Shown here in pieces: positions 21,023-32,300 of a stretch of 64,000 nucleotides of DNA. The stretch's first letter is position 1. Each line of letters begins with the position of its first letter. The stretch is from Listeria immobilis (lineage in GTDB: Bacteria; Bacillota; Bacilli; Lactobacillales; Listeriaceae), in NCBI RefSeq assembly GCF_014322765.1, contig NZ_JAASTZ010000014.1, positions 1 to 64,000 on the forward strand. The letters run 5' to 3'. The translations under genes were made by a program, and so were the position numbers. The notes under the pieces are model-generated. The model made no database searches. It had not been told where the DNA came from and was given only the letters and a program-made list of their open reading frames with translations.

Positions 21023-22318
21023 ATGTTTAGTATTTTGATGGCATTTATACAGATAGCGGGTATTTTTATAGCTATACAGATTTTAACGAACAAAGTATTT
21101 TCAATGAAAGAGGGATTGGTTACCGTGGCAATTGCTATGCTAGCCTTCCCTTTATTTACATTAGTTCAATATTGGTCGATGATCTTCGTGGCGCTAATTT
21201 TTGTAAGTGCATTGTATTGGAAAAATAAGAACATTGTTTCTTCTGCCTCCATCACGCTTATTGTTATTATATTGCTTACCATTAGTGATTCCATCGTTGG
21301 TTTTGTTTTAGTGCCTGGTTTGAACTTTAAATACGAAGACATATTCAATGAATTACTACCAACATTAATATATTGTGTAGGGATGCTTGCTAATTTGTTG
21401 GTGCTTTCATATATACTAAGAAAACTAATTGGTAAAATTAACATTACAAGATTTGCAGAACATCGGAAATATGCCTATATCATTTTGGCGATTGTAGCAC
21501 TTACCGTGTTAGCGTTTTATATGAATATATATGCTGGTTCTATAGCTGGATACGATAGCACTATTTTGAAAACGAATACCTTGATTTTTACGGGATATAC
21601 TATTTTGCTAATTGTTATTGTGGCAGTTGTGATTAAAACAGCGACTAATGAATTAAAAGTACAAAACCAAAAAGAGCAGCTTGAACAGTTGCAGGATTAC
21701 GTTTCAACACTGGAATCCTTGCATAGGGAAATGAGAGTTTTTCGGCATGATTATGTAAATATTCTTTCAACACTTGTAGGATATATTGATAATAATGATA
21801 TGCAAGGCTTGAAGTTTTACTTTGAAAATAATATTGTACCTATAAATAAAACCATTGAATCAAATAACTATAAGATTTCTTTGCTTCAAAATATTCATGT
21901 TATGGAACTTAAAGGGCTTTTAGCGGTTAAACTGATTCGAGCGCAAGAGTTGAAAATTGATGCGATTTTGGAAGTTGTGGAACCAATAAATAAAATTGCG
22001 ATGGACAGCATTGATTTGTGTAAAGCAGTCGGAATTTTGTTAGATAACGCCGTTGAAGCAGCATTAACCTGTGAAAATCCAGTAATTCGAATTGCATTTG
22101 TTAAAAAAGATGAAAGCATGTTAATCGTGTTTGCTAACAGTTTGCCAAACAATATGCCACCCATTTATAAAATATTTGAAGAGGGTTTCTCCACCAAAGG
22201 AGAAGGTCGTGGTTTGGGACTTGCTAGTTTGCGTGAAATTATGCAGAAATATTCACACGTTACTTTAGATACGAGAGTGACAAATAGAGAAGTTATTCAA
22301 GAACTAGAAATTATGTAG
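21023..22318 (+). CDS. agrC: AgrC, sensor histidine kinase for the autoinducing peptide
   Basis: The 431-residue protein has six to seven N-terminal membrane segments (about 1-205), which form the peptide sensor. A coiled-coil linker precedes the H-box FRHDYVNILSTL with the phospho-His. C-terminal ATPase motifs are LDNAVEAAL (N-box) and GRGLGLASL (G-box). It phosphorylates AgrA. GTGGAGGACC is the RBS for ATG 21023; agrA follows 18 nt downstream. Confidence 0.95.
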   Translation: MFSILMAFIQIAGIFIAIQILTNKVFSMKEGLVTVAIAMLAFPLFTLVQYWSMIFVALIFVSALYWKNKNIVSSASITLIVIILLTISDSIVGFVLVPGLNFKYEDIFNELLPTLIYCVGMLANLLVLSYILRKLIGKINITRFAEHRKYAYIILAIVALTVLAFYMNIYAGSIAGYDSTILKTNTLIFTGYTILLIVIVAVVIKTATNELKVQNQKEQLEQLQDYVSTLESLHREMRVFRHDYVNILSTLVGYIDNNDMQGLKFYFENNIVPINKTIESNNYKISLLQNIHVMELKGLLAVKLIRAQELKIDAILEVVEPINKIAMDSIDLCKAVGILLDNAVEAALTCENPVIRIAFVKKDESMLIVFANSLPNNMPPIYKIFEEGFSTKGEGRGLGLASLREIMQKYSHVTLDTRVTNREVIQELEIM

Positions 22319-22336
22319 AAGAATGGGGATGATTTT

Positions 22337-23065
22337 ATGCTACCGATTTTTATTTGTGAAGATAACAGAATGCAAAGAGAAAGGCTAACGAAATATATTG
22401 AAGACTATATTATGGTTGAACATTTTGATATGAAGTTGGAACTTTCAACAGGAGATCCGTTTGAGTTAGTATCACGAATGCCTAGTCACCAAGGGATGGG
22501 GCTATATTTCTTAGATATTGATTTAGGGCAACCAGATATGAATGGCTTCGAACTAGCGCAAGAAATCCGAAAATTTGATCCGCGTGGTTTTATTATTTTT
22601 ATTACAACCCATGCAGAACTTAGCTATATGACATTCACATATAAAGTAGAAGCGCTTGATTATATAATAAAAGATGATATTGATACACTACATGAACGCG
22701 TCTTGGCTTGTATGAAACAGGCTGGGGAGCGCATCTCAAACAATCAAGATATGAAAAAGTATTTTACATTTAAAGTTTCGGATAAAAAGATTATTCATGA
22801 ACTATTAGATGATATTTTGTTTTTTGAGACAGCACCTACGATTCATAAAGTAATTTTACATGGCAAAAATCGTCAAGTAGAGTTTTACGGGAAGCTGAAA
22901 AGTATTGAAAAAATGTTAGACGAGTCGTTTTATCGATGTCATCGTTCCTACATTGTAAATAAGAAAAATATTCATGAGTTAGATGCAACAAAAGGAGTCG
23001 TTAAGATGTCTAATGGCGAAAATTGTTATGCCTCATCTAAGTTGATTAAGAGCTTAAGTTTATAA
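22337..23065 (+). CDS. agrA: AgrA, LytTR-family response regulator
   Basis: The 242-residue regulator has a receiver domain (about 1-125; acidic pocket ED at 8-9, phospho-acceptor Asp near 60 in FLDIDLG). The C-terminal LytTR DNA-binding domain (about 140-240) includes FYRCHRSYIVN and the signature NKKNIHELDA. LytTR proteins bind pairs of 9-bp direct repeats about 21-22 bp apart. Three such pairs lie in this window (754, 20085, 58650). Confidence 0.96.
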   Translation: MLPIFICEDNRMQRERLTKYIEDYIMVEHFDMKLELSTGDPFELVSRMPSHQGMGLYFLDIDLGQPDMNGFELAQEIRKFDPRGFIIFITTHAELSYMTFTYKVEALDYIIKDDIDTLHERVLACMKQAGERISNNQDMKKYFTFKVSDKKIIHELLDDILFFETAPTIHKVILHGKNRQVEFYGKLKSIEKMLDESFYRCHRSYIVNKKNIHELDATKGVVKMSNGENCYASSKLIKSLSL

Positions 23066-23095
23066 AAGTGGCCTATTGGGTCGCTTTTTTTGTCT
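23064..23095 (+). terminator. Terminator of the agr operon
   Basis: AAAAGTGGC pairs with GTCGCTTTT using one G-U pair, then a T-run. Confidence 0.65.
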
Positions 23096-23231
23096 AAAAG
23101 TGTGCTTGGGTTTGAAGAAATAGGAATTTATAGGTAAAATAATAGTGGTGAATTGTTAGTAAGGTTTATGTTATGATATAGATACTTAAATTCAGACAAA
23201 AGGTATGTAAAAAAATGGGGAGCTGGATGAA

Positions 23232-25205
23232 ATGTCAGGCTATTTTCAAAAAAGAATGCTTAAATATCCTTTATACGGTCTGATTGCGGCGACAGTTATT
23301 TTGAGCATAATCACGTTCTTTTTTTCCTGGTGGTTATCTGCTTTAATTATAGTTGGTGGAATTATTCTCACAGTGGCGATGTTTTACTTTGAATATCGGC
23401 TGAATGAGGATGTTCAAAAGTATGTTTCTAACCTAACGTACCGGATTAAACGCAGTGAAGAAGAAGCGCTTGTAGAAATGCCAATGGGGATATTGCTGTA
23501 TGATGAACATTACAGAATTGAATGGGTAAATCCGTTTATGTCTAAATACTTCGATAAGACCGAATTAATTGGGGAGTCTTTGGAAGAAGTAGGGCCAGAA
23601 TTTTTAGACGTAATTACTGGAAATGATGATGATGGTATTATGTCGATAGCTTGGCGTGAACATAGGTTCGACACAATCGTGAAGCGTAAAGAGCGAATTT
23701 TATATTTATATGATCGAACAGAATATTATGAGCTGAATAAAAAATTCCAAGCGAATAAATCGGTGTTTGCTGTTATTTTCCTTGATAACTATGATGAATG
23801 GGCGCAAGGAATGGATGATAGACGTCGCAGTGCACTCAATAATTTGGTGACATCAATGCTGACAAACTGGGCTCGTGAACATCGGATTTATTTAAAACGA
23901 ATTTCTACAGACCGTTTTATGGCCTTTTTAACAGAAGAAATGTTAAAAAAGTTGGAGGAAGAGAAATTTCAAATTTTAGACCGAATTCGGGAACGTACCT
24001 CGAAACAAAATATTCCACTGACGTTAAGTATTGGGATTGGTTATAAAGAAGAAGATTTGATTAAACTTGCTGATTTAGCGCAGTCTAGCTTGGATCTTGC
24101 TTTAGGGCGTGGCGGAGATCAAGTGGTTATTAAGCAGCCAGAAGGGAAAGTGCGCTTCTATGGAGGCAAAACAAACCCGATGGAAAAACGGACTCGTGTT
24201 CGTGCGCGTGTTATTTCACAGGCGTTACAAGAACTAATCAATCAAAGCGATCAAGTTTTTGTTATGGGGCATCGCTATCCGGATATGGATGTAATCGGAT
24301 CAAGTCTAGGTGTAATGCGAATTGCAGAGATGAACGATCGGAATGCTTATGTGGTCGTTGAACCTGGCAAAATGAGTCCAGATGTGAAACGACTTATGAA
24401 TGAAATTGAGGAATATCCCAATGTAATTAAAAATATTGTTACACCACAAGTTGCGCTTGAAAATATTACCGAGAAGAGCTTGCTTGTTGTAGTAGATACG
24501 CATAAGCCTTCAATGGTCATTAATAAAGAGTTGCTTGATTCCGCAACGAATGTAGTTGTAGTTGACCATCATCGTCGTTCGGAAGAGTTTGTTGGTAATC
24601 CGGTGCTTGTGTACATTGAACCGTATGCTTCGTCTACAGCAGAACTGATTACAGAGCTATTTGAGTATCAACCTGATTTAGAGCAAGTTGGGAAAATCGA
24701 GGCAACTGCGCTATTATCTGGAATTGTTGTTGATACGAAGAACTTTACGCTACGAACGGGATCAAGAACGTTTGATGCGGCAAGTTATTTACGGTCACTT
24801 GGGGCGGATACGATTTTAGTGCAGCAATTTTTAAAAGAAGATATTACGACGTTCACGCAGCGTAGCCGTTTGGTAGAGTCGCTAAAGGTTTATCATGATG
24901 GTATGGCGATTGCGGCTGGACATGAAGAGGAAGAATTTGGCACGGTGATTGCAGCACAGGCAGCAGACACGATGCTTTCAATGGAAGGTGTACAAGCATC
25001 TTTTGTTATTACACTACGTCCAGATAAATTAATCGGTATTAGTGCAAGGTCGCTTGGACAAATCAATGTGCAAGTCATTATGGAAAAACTCGGCGGTGGC
25101 GGTCATTTATCCAATGCAGCCACACAGCTAAAAGATGTTACAATTGCAGAAGCAGAAAAACAATTAATCAGCGCCATTGATGCGTATTGGAAGGGAGAAA
25201 CATAA
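23232..25205 (+). CDS. gdpP: Cyclic-di-AMP phosphodiesterase GdpP/PdeA
   Basis: The 657-residue membrane enzyme has two N-terminal transmembrane helices (about 12-55) and a PAS-like domain (about 80-150). A degenerate GGDEF domain follows (about 170-300), then DHH and DHHA1 domains. The DHH part has [19 protein letters not shown] and VDHHRRS for metal binding, and [10 protein letters not shown] near the C-terminus. It hydrolyses c-di-AMP, controlling osmolyte uptake and beta-lactam tolerance in Listeria. It forms an operon with rplI and dnaB; its end overlaps nothing but rplI starts 3 nt later. Confidence 0.95.
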   Translation: MSGYFQKRMLKYPLYGLIAATVILSIITFFFSWWLSALIIVGGIILTVAMFYFEYRLNEDVQKYVSNLTYRIKRSEEEALVEMPMGILLYDEHYRIEWVNPFMSKYFDKTELIGESLEEVGPEFLDVITGNDDDGIMSIAWREHRFDTIVKRKERILYLYDRTEYYELNKKFQANKSVFAVIFLDNYDEWAQGMDDRRRSALNNLVTSMLTNWAREHRIYLKRISTDRFMAFLTEEMLKKLEEEKFQILDRIRERTSKQNIPLTLSIGIGYKEEDLIKLADLAQSSLDLALGRGGDQVVIKQPEGKVRFYGGKTNPMEKRTRVRARVISQALQELINQSDQVFVMGHRYPDMDVIGSSLGVMRIAEMNDRNAYVVVEPGKMSPDVKRLMNEIEEYPNVIKNIVTPQVALENITEKSLLVVVDTHKPSMVINKELLDSATNVVVVDHHRRSEEFVGNPVLVYIEPYASSTAELITELFEYQPDLEQVGKIEATALLSGIVVDTKNFTLRTGSRTFDAASYLRSLGADTILVQQFLKEDITTFTQRSRLVESLKVYHDGMAIAAGHEEEEFGTVIAAQAADTMLSMEGVQASFVITLRPDKLIGISARSLGQINVQVIMEKLGGGGHLSNAATQLKDVTIAEAEKQLISAIDAYWKGET

Positions 25206-25207
25206 TT

Positions 25208-25654
25208 ATGAAAGTTATTTTCTTGAAAGACGTAAAAGGTAAAGGTAAAAAAGGAGAAACAAAAAATGTTGCTGATGGTTATGCAAACAATTTTTTAATT
25301 AAAAATGGCTATGCTGTCGAGGCGAGCGCAGGAGCTTTAAGTACACTTTCTGCTCAAAAGAAAAAAGAAGATAAATTAGCGGCAGAGGAACTAGCTGAAG
25401 CAAAAGCGTTAAAAGAAAAAATGGAAAAATTAACAGTGGAATTAAAAGCGAAATCCGGTGAAGGTGGCAGATTGTTTGGTTCCATTACATCGAAACAAAT
25501 TGCTCAAGCGCTTGAAAAAACACATGGTATTAAAATAGATAAACGTAAGATGGACTTGCCGGAAGCTATTCGCGCTTTAGGACATACGAAAGTCCCTGTA
25601 AAACTACACCATGAAGTAACAGCAACACTTGATGTACACGTTGGTGAAGAATAA
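25208..25654 (+). CDS. rplI: 50S ribosomal protein L9
   Basis: The 148-residue protein has the N-terminal globular domain ([33 protein letters not shown]), a long charged connecting helix, and the C-terminal RNA-binding domain. ATG 25208 is used, with AAGGGAGAAA upstream; a longer frame from 25187 overlaps gdpP only. Confidence 0.97.
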   Translation: MKVIFLKDVKGKGKKGETKNVADGYANNFLIKNGYAVEASAGALSTLSAQKKKEDKLAAEELAEAKALKEKMEKLTVELKAKSGEGGRLFGSITSKQIAQALEKTHGIKIDKRKMDLPEAIRALGHTKVPVKLHHEVTATLDVHVGEE

Positions 25655-25679
25655 TTTTTTCTTAAGGGAGCGTAAGACA

Positions 25680-27032
25680 GTGGATAATAATTTCCAGGAC
25701 AGAACACCACCACAAAATATTGAAGCTGAACAAGCTGTACTGGGCGCGATATTTCTTGAGCCTAATGCACTGATTACTGCTTCTGAAATTTTAATGCCGG
25801 ATGATTTTTATCGAACTGGTCATCAATTGATTTTTGAAACGATGCTTGATTTGAATGACCATGGGAAGGCTGTCGACGTATTAACCGTTTATGAGGCACT
25901 TGCTGCGAAGGGTAATTTGGAAGATGTAGGTGGTTTACCTTATTTGACCGAGTTATCCGGAGCTGTGCCAACCGCGGCAAACTTGGAATACTATGCGCAT
26001 ATAATCGAGGACAAGGCGCTTTTGAGGCGTTTAATTCGAACGGCGACCCAAATTGCTACAGACGGCTATTCACGCGAAGACGAGCTGGATATGCTGATGG
26101 ACGAGGCGGAAAAGAGTATCTTGGAAGTGTCACAACGAAAAAATGTCGGCGCCTTCAAGAATATTAAAGATGTCTTGGTTAAAACCTATGATGACATTGA
26201 AATTCTGCATAATCGTAAAGGAGACATTACTGGAATTCCAACTGGATTTAACGAGCTTGATAAAATGACAGCAGGATTCCAGCGCAATGACTTAATCATC
26301 GTAGCAGCGCGTCCCTCTGTAGGTAAAACAGCCTTTGCGTTAAATATTGCTCAAAATGTGGCGACCAAAACAGATGAGAATGTGGCGATTTTCAGTCTCG
26401 AAATGGGTGCGGAACAACTTGTTATGCGGATGCTCTGTGCAGAAGGGAATATTAATGCACAGAACTTGCGGACAGGAGCTTTGACTAGTGAAGATTGGCA
26501 GAAGCTGACCATTGCAATGGGAACCCTTTCTAATTCGGGAATTTATATTGATGATACCCCGGGTGTTCGTGTAAATGAGATACGTTCCAAATGTCGTCGT
26601 TTAAAACAAGAGGCGGGTCTTGGCATGATCGTCATTGACTACTTGCAGCTAATTGCCGGAAGTGGTCGTGGCGGAGAAAATAGACAACAAGAAGTTTCTG
26701 AGATTTCACGGTCGCTAAAAGCATTAGCTCGGGAACTCGAAGTACCAGTTATTGCACTTTCGCAGTTATCTCGTAGCGTAGAGCAACGCCAAGATAAACG
26801 ACCAATGATGTCAGATATTCGTGAATCTGGTTCGATTGAGCAAGATGCTGATATTGTTGCCTTTTTATACCGGGAAGATTATTATGACCGGGAAGGCGAA
26901 AATGATGGCACTATTGAGATTATTATTGCAAAACAGCGTAATGGTCCAGTTGGTGATGTGAAGTTAGCCTTTGTAAAAGAATATAATAAGTTTGTGAATT
27001 TAGAAGTGCGGTATGATGACGCCATGGCTTAA
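25680..27032 (+). CDS. dnaB: Replicative DNA helicase
   Basis: The 450-residue protein has a DnaB N-terminal helical domain (about 10-115; PPQNIEAEQAVLGAIFLEP) and a RecA-like helicase domain (about 180-450). The latter has Walker A ARPSVGKTAFAL, SLEMG, Walker B VIDYLQLI and the ALSQLSR loop. GTG 25680 is chosen by the AAGGGAGCG RBS; the longer frame from 25629 lies within rplI. Confidence 0.97.
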   Translation: MDNNFQDRTPPQNIEAEQAVLGAIFLEPNALITASEILMPDDFYRTGHQLIFETMLDLNDHGKAVDVLTVYEALAAKGNLEDVGGLPYLTELSGAVPTAANLEYYAHIIEDKALLRRLIRTATQIATDGYSREDELDMLMDEAEKSILEVSQRKNVGAFKNIKDVLVKTYDDIEILHNRKGDITGIPTGFNELDKMTAGFQRNDLIIVAARPSVGKTAFALNIAQNVATKTDENVAIFSLEMGAEQLVMRMLCAEGNINAQNLRTGALTSEDWQKLTIAMGTLSNSGIYIDDTPGVRVNEIRSKCRRLKQEAGLGMIVIDYLQLIAGSGRGGENRQQEVSEISRSLKALARELEVPVIALSQLSRSVEQRQDKRPMMSDIRESGSIEQDADIVAFLYREDYYDREGENDGTIEIIIAKQRNGPVGDVKLAFVKEYNKFVNLEVRYDDAMA

Positions 27033-27034
27033 TA

Positions 27035-27085
27035 CAAAAACCTTGTGAAATTCTAATCGATATTGGAGTCTCCAAGGTTTTTATT
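27035..27085 (+). terminator. Terminator after dnaB
   Basis: AAAAACCTTG and CAAGGTTTTT pair across a long loop containing a second small hairpin, then T-rich sequence. Confidence 0.75.
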
Positions 27086-27145
27086 TTGTGTAAAAAAGAG
27101 GCTAATTTTTAAGAACAAGCATTGAAATTGATTTAAAATGTTTAA

Positions 27146-27221
27146 AAAAGCGAACGATAAATTTTGCTTACAAATCAATGTTCGTAAATCCATTGACTAT
27201 TTTAGTAGCAAACGGTACAAT
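27146..27221 (+). promoter_or_regulatory. purA promoter with paired PurR boxes
   Basis: AAAAGCGAACGAT (27146-27158) and the inverted ATGTTCGTAAAT (27178-27189) form the divergent CGAAC/GTTCG pair typical of PurBoxes, with a gap close to the B. subtilis spacing. The promoter -35 TTGACT (27193-27198) is 17 bp from -10 TACAAT (27216-27221). PurR control of purA by adenine/PRPP is expected. Confidence 0.7.
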
Positions 27222-27290
27222 GTATAGTGGAAAATGAAGGGGCTGTGAGAAAGTCATAGCTATCAAAGACCAATTAAATGAGGTGTTTAA

Positions 27291-28583
27291 ATGTCTTCAG
27301 TTGTTGTAGTAGGAACACAGTGGGGCGATGAAGGAAAAGGGAAGATTACAGATTTTCTTTCCGAGAATGCAGAAGCGATTGCTAGATATCAAGGCGGAAA
27401 CAATGCGGGTCATACCATTAAATTTGATGGCGAAACGTATAAATTACACTTAATTCCATCTGGTATTTTTTACAAAGAAAAAATTAGTGTGATTGGTAAC
27501 GGTATGGTTGTTGATCCAAAGGCTTTAGTGGAGGAGTTAAAATATCTTCATGATAAAGGCGTGGATACTTCTAATTTGCGTATTTCTAACCGTGCGCATA
27601 TTATTTTACCGTATCACATTCGCATTGATGAAGCTGATGAAGAACGCAAAGGCGCTAATAAAATCGGTACAACGAAAAAAGGAATCGGTCCAGCATATAT
27701 GGATAAGGCAGCTCGTGTTGGGATTCGAATTATTGATTTATTAGATAAAGAAACTTTTAAAGAAAAATTAGAGCATAACCTTGGTGAAAAAAATCGTTTA
27801 TTAGAACGTTTTTATGAACTAAAAGGCTTTAAATTAGAAGATATTTTGGAAGAGTACTACGAATATGGTCAACAATTTAAAGACTATGTTTGCGATACGT
27901 CTGTCGTTTTAAATGATGCACTTGATGATGGGAAACGTGTCTTATTTGAAGGTGCGCAAGGAGTTATGCTTGATATCGACCAAGGAACCTATCCATTTGT
28001 AACTTCAAGTAACCCAATCGCCGGTGGTGTTACAATTGGTAGTGGAGTAGGTCCATCGAAAATTAACCATGTAGTTGGTGTAGCAAAAGCTTATACAACT
28101 CGTGTTGGTGATGGTCCATTCCCAACTGAATTATTTGATGCGGTTGGTGATAATATTCGTGAAGTTGGTCGTGAATACGGAACAACTACTGGTCGTCCGC
28201 GTCGTGTTGGTTGGTTTGATAGTGTTGTTGTTCGTCACGCCCGTCGTGTGAGTGGCTTAACTGATTTATCACTGACACTATTAGATGTGCTTACAGGAAT
28301 TGAAACACTTAAAATCTGTGTTGCATACAAATTAGACGGAAAAACAATAACAGAATTTCCAGCAAGCTTAAAAGATTTGGCTCGTTGTGAACCTGTTTAT
28401 GAAGAATTACCAGGTTGGACAGAAGATATTACAGGTGTTAGCTCTTTGGATGAACTACCAGCGAACTGCCGCCATTATATGGAGCGTATTGCGCAACTTA
28501 CTGGTGTACAAGTTTCAATGTTTTCTGTAGGTCCAGATCGCTCTCAAACACATGTTGTAAATAGCGTGTGGCGTTTAGCTTAA
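27291..28583 (+). CDS. purA: Adenylosuccinate synthetase
   Basis: It condenses IMP and aspartate with GTP, the first step from IMP to AMP. The 430-residue enzyme shows [12 protein letters not shown] (P-loop and catalytic Asp), GGNNAGHTI (catalytic His), and [17 protein letters not shown]. Normal family length. ATG 27291 follows ATGAGGTG. Confidence 0.97.
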   Translation: MSSVVVVGTQWGDEGKGKITDFLSENAEAIARYQGGNNAGHTIKFDGETYKLHLIPSGIFYKEKISVIGNGMVVDPKALVEELKYLHDKGVDTSNLRISNRAHIILPYHIRIDEADEERKGANKIGTTKKGIGPAYMDKAARVGIRIIDLLDKETFKEKLEHNLGEKNRLLERFYELKGFKLEDILEEYYEYGQQFKDYVCDTSVVLNDALDDGKRVLFEGAQGVMLDIDQGTYPFVTSSNPIAGGVTIGSGVGPSKINHVVGVAKAYTTRVGDGPFPTELFDAVGDNIREVGREYGTTTGRPRRVGWFDSVVVRHARRVSGLTDLSLTLLDVLTGIETLKICVAYKLDGKTITEFPASLKDLARCEPVYEELPGWTEDITGVSSLDELPANCRHYMERIAQLTGVQVSMFSVGPDRSQTHVVNSVWRLA

Positions 28584-28597
28584 AATAGAATTAATAG

Positions 28598-28630
28598 AAC
28601 TCCTTGGGGATATTCCTCAAGGAGTTTTTT
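28598..28630 (+). terminator. Terminator of purA
   Basis: AACTCCTTGGGG and CCTCAAGGAGTT form the stem, followed by TTTTTT. Confidence 0.9.
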
Positions 28631-28834
28631 GATAAGTTAACGGAAAAAAGTGCTATAAAAAACAGACTTTTAAAATATGTATTTTTTATCGTTTTATATA
28701 ACAAAAAGATAAAAAACAAAGTATCGTAAATAAATATGTGAAAAAAACCTCTTTTTGATAAATGGAGCCCTATATAAATATACAGATTTACAAGGAAAAT
28801 AAGGCGTTTTATTCATTTTATTGTCACATTTTAG

Positions 28835-28880
28835 ATTGTGAATTTATGATATAATTTGATAGTGATATCTAATTCACAAT
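28835..28880 (+). promoter_or_regulatory. esxA promoter framed by a perfect inverted repeat
   Basis: The extended -10 TGATATAAT (28847-28855) lies between ATTGTGAATT (28835-28844) and its exact inverted copy AATTCACAAT (28871-28880), 26 nt apart. The arrangement suggests an operator, or a hairpin at the start of the transcript. The -35 is not clear. The 200 bp before it are AT-rich and hold nothing recognised. Confidence 0.5.
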
Positions 28881-28903
28881 AGATAATAGAGGAGATGAAG
28901 TGA

Positions 28904-29197
28904 ATGTCAGGTCAAATTCGTATGAGTCCAAGCGAGCTACGTGATCGTGCTAAGACTTATGGTCAAAGTGGTAGAGACATTGAAGATATTTTAAGCCGTT
29001 TGAGCCAATTACAAGAGCAACTTCGAAGCGAATGGGAAGGTCAAGCTTTTGCTCGTTTTGATGAGCAGTTTGAACAATTAAGACCAAAAGTAACGGAATT
29101 TGCGAACCTAATGGATCAAATTAATGCTCAACTTGAGAAAACAGCTAATGCAGTTGAAGAGCATGATCAACAACTTTCTCAAAACTTTGGATTCTAA
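28904..29197 (+). CDS. esxA: EsxA, WXG100-family T7SS substrate
   Basis: The 97-residue all-helical protein has the central SEWEG turn (W44-E45-G46) and no signal peptide, the hallmark of WXG100 proteins secreted by the type VII system as helical-hairpin dimers. GGAGATGAAG precedes ATG 28904. It has its own promoter and a strong terminator before esaA, so it can be made in excess over the secretion machine. Confidence 0.97.
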   Translation: MSGQIRMSPSELRDRAKTYGQSGRDIEDILSRLSQLQEQLRSEWEGQAFARFDEQFEQLRPKVTEFANLMDQINAQLEKTANAVEEHDQQLSQNFGF

Positions 29198-29244
29198 AAT
29201 CAACAAGAGTAGAGCATACATACAAAATAGTTTGATGCTTTACG

Positions 29245-29276
29245 AAAAGCCATGCAGTTTTTTGCATGGCTTTTTC
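29245..29276 (+). terminator. Terminator between esxA and esaA
   Basis: AAAAGCCATGCA and TGCATGGCTTTTT form a perfect 12-bp stem with a six-base loop. Confidence 0.93.
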
Positions 29277-29342
29277 TAAAATAGAAAGCAGATACCTCCA
29301 ATGGTATTTATATAAAAATAGCACAGCGGGAGTGGGACATGA

Positions 29343-32300
29343 ATGAAGAAAGTAAAATGGAGTATTTTACTCTTTTTAGTCTTGGCGATTTTTTTATCGG
29401 CGGGGATTACCTATTTAGCCTTAAATCAAGGGACAAAAAAAGAGGCAGATGAAGATGGAGTAGAAAAAGCACATAAGATGACGATTGCCCTTGTGAATGA
29501 GGACCAAGGTGACAAGTTCCAAGGAAAACAAGTAGAATTTGGAAATCAATTTGTTAAAAGTATTGAAAAAGATGATCAACATGAATGGTACGTTGTAAGT
29601 CGCGGAGTTGCAGAAAGTGGCTTAAAACGAGATGTATACAATATGATGATTGTTATTCCAAGTGACTTTTCTGAAAAAGCATTATCAATGACGTCCGATA
29701 ACCCAGAAAAAGTGACAATTAGCTACAAAGTAAATGATGTAGGGAATAGCGATTTGAAAGCAGAGGCTGAGAAAACAGCAGCTAATGTATTGGAAGATTT
29801 CAACAAACGTATAATTGATGTTTATTTTGCGAGCATTCTAACAACCTTACAAGAAGCGCAGGATAATATTGGTACGTTAGTTAAAGCAGAAAAAGAATAT
29901 AATGGTGTTTATGATGAAGACGTAAATAACCCGCTATCGAATTATACAAAGCAATTTAAAACCGTACAGGACTACACTGGGACATCCAAAGAGAGCTTCC
30001 AAGGTTTCCAGGATATTATGAAAGAATTTGAAGAAAGCTTAAATAATTCTAAAAAAGAAAATGCAGAATATATGAAGAATATGGACGCTTTCGTAAAAAC
30101 TCAAGAAGACAATGTTCCGTTTGCAGAAAGTTTTACAGAAGACTTGCACAAATTTGATGGTTCACTTTCGGCGGATGATATTAGAAATCAGACAGCAGCA
30201 TTAGAACAAGCAAACGATCAAATGACAACGGAATTTCAAGTCTTAAATGATAGCAATACACTTTTGTCCCAAACACAAGGTTTACAAAACTATATTGCAG
30301 ATGTAAATGCGAGAATTGATGCGCTGGATGCGGAAATTAACGGAACGCTAAATGACGATTTTCGAACAGCCGTTTATAATGACTTATTGCGGATTTTACA
30401 AACAAATGAGTACTCAGAAGAATTAAATGAAATAGATTTAAAAGATTTGACTGGAGAAGATATAAATGATGGTTTTAACAAACGACTTGTAAAAGCCATC
30501 AAAGCTTTACCAACCTATAACTCGCAGCAATTAGCGGAACTTGGATTAGATGAAGCGATGTACAAAAATGTAATAGAGCTATCTAAAGAATATTACTATG
30601 GCCATCGAAGCGCATTTGGTGAAGATTTCCAGTTTAAAACAGACGAAAAACCGCTACCGACAGACACGATTAAAAGTAACACAATCAATAATCTGAAAAA
30701 TAACGGAATAGCATTAGAAAGTACAGCATACACTTTACCAGCGAGTGAGTATACATCGGAAATATTCCTTACTTTAGATGAGAGATTTTCATTTAGTAAT
30801 GTTGTTTGTACGATAAGCGCAGAAGGACAATCGGAGTTAGTTACGCAGGAGCCGTATGGAGCTAATGGAATAAAATTAACTTTACCAGCCTCAACGAACC
30901 CGGTGGACATCAAAATAACTGGACTCGCGAAACTAAATGAGGGTCAAACAGTTCCTCTTTCTGGAGCTGTGAACTGGAATGCGACCTTACAACAATACGA
31001 AAAACAAGATTCGAATGAGCTTCCAGTAATTCCAACCGAAGATACTGAAACAGGTGATGGTACTAATCCAGACGACGGTACTAATCCAGATGATGGTACT
31101 GATCCGGATTCCGGGACTGAAACGCCAGATGAAGATACTAAAGTTAGAAAAGAAGTTGAGCCTATTAATGTAATTGAGCCAACATATCTTAGCGAAACTC
31201 AGTCATCAGTGAAAGCAATAGCTAATACGGTAAAAGATTACTACAAATTACAAGTACTGTTTGATTTGTTTTACGGAATAGATGCGAATAATTCAGAGAG
31301 AATGCCAGATTTCAGTCAATCAGGTGTTACGTTGGAAAATGTTGCTAAGACTACTTCCTATTACTACATTTTTAATAAAGAAGATATTATAGGTAGTTTT
31401 GTTAATCTAACAACAGATCGCTTTGTAGCAGATTACACGAAAGAGATAAAAGCTTTTGAACAGCGAATTACAGATTATAAATCAGTGATGGCCGAGGCGG
31501 CAAATAGATCAGAAGACGTTACTGCAAGGCTAACGGAGACAAGTCAGGAAGCTGTCAACTTAAATACAAACTTAGCGCTAACGCTTGAAAATCTTGAATC
31601 ATGGAGAAGTGCAAGTAATGAATTAATCGATCAAAATGATGTTGTTGTAGAGAAATCAAACGAAGAAGGAACGATTGCACTGCAACTAGACTCTGAGTTT
31701 GCTAGTTTGCTTGCAGAAAGTGAGTCGCTAGCAGGAACTTCGGAAGGTAATTTGAAATCTGCGGAAGTGGTTTATAAAACTTTTGATGCAATTGATAATG
31801 AGGCAAAAGGTATCCAAAAAAGTGGAGAAACGCTCGTATCAGAAGCAGCAAATTTATCAGATGACTTAGAAGAAAAACTAAAAGATGATCAAACTTTCCA
31901 AAAGAACTTTGCAAAAGTCATGGACAATAGTCGAGTTGGCGATAGACAGAACGAAAATCTATATAGTTTCTTAAGTAATCCAGTGGATAAAATGAATGCT
32001 GGGACTATTGTTGCGGGAGACAAATCAATACCATACTTTATTATCTTGATTTGTACTATCTTGGCAATTTTCACTAGTTATGTTATATCGCATCAAGAGA
32101 AGAAACGAGTGCAATTAAATGATTTTGAAAAAGAAATGTCCATTGTCTTTAAAAACATTCCAATTACATTCCTAACAGCCGGTGTAGCGCTTATTGAAGG
32201 ATTAATTGTTGGCGCTGTTTCAGGATATATAATCGAAATTGGAAATATCGGTATGTTCTTATGGATAGGGTTATGTGTATTAATTATGTTGACACTAGTA

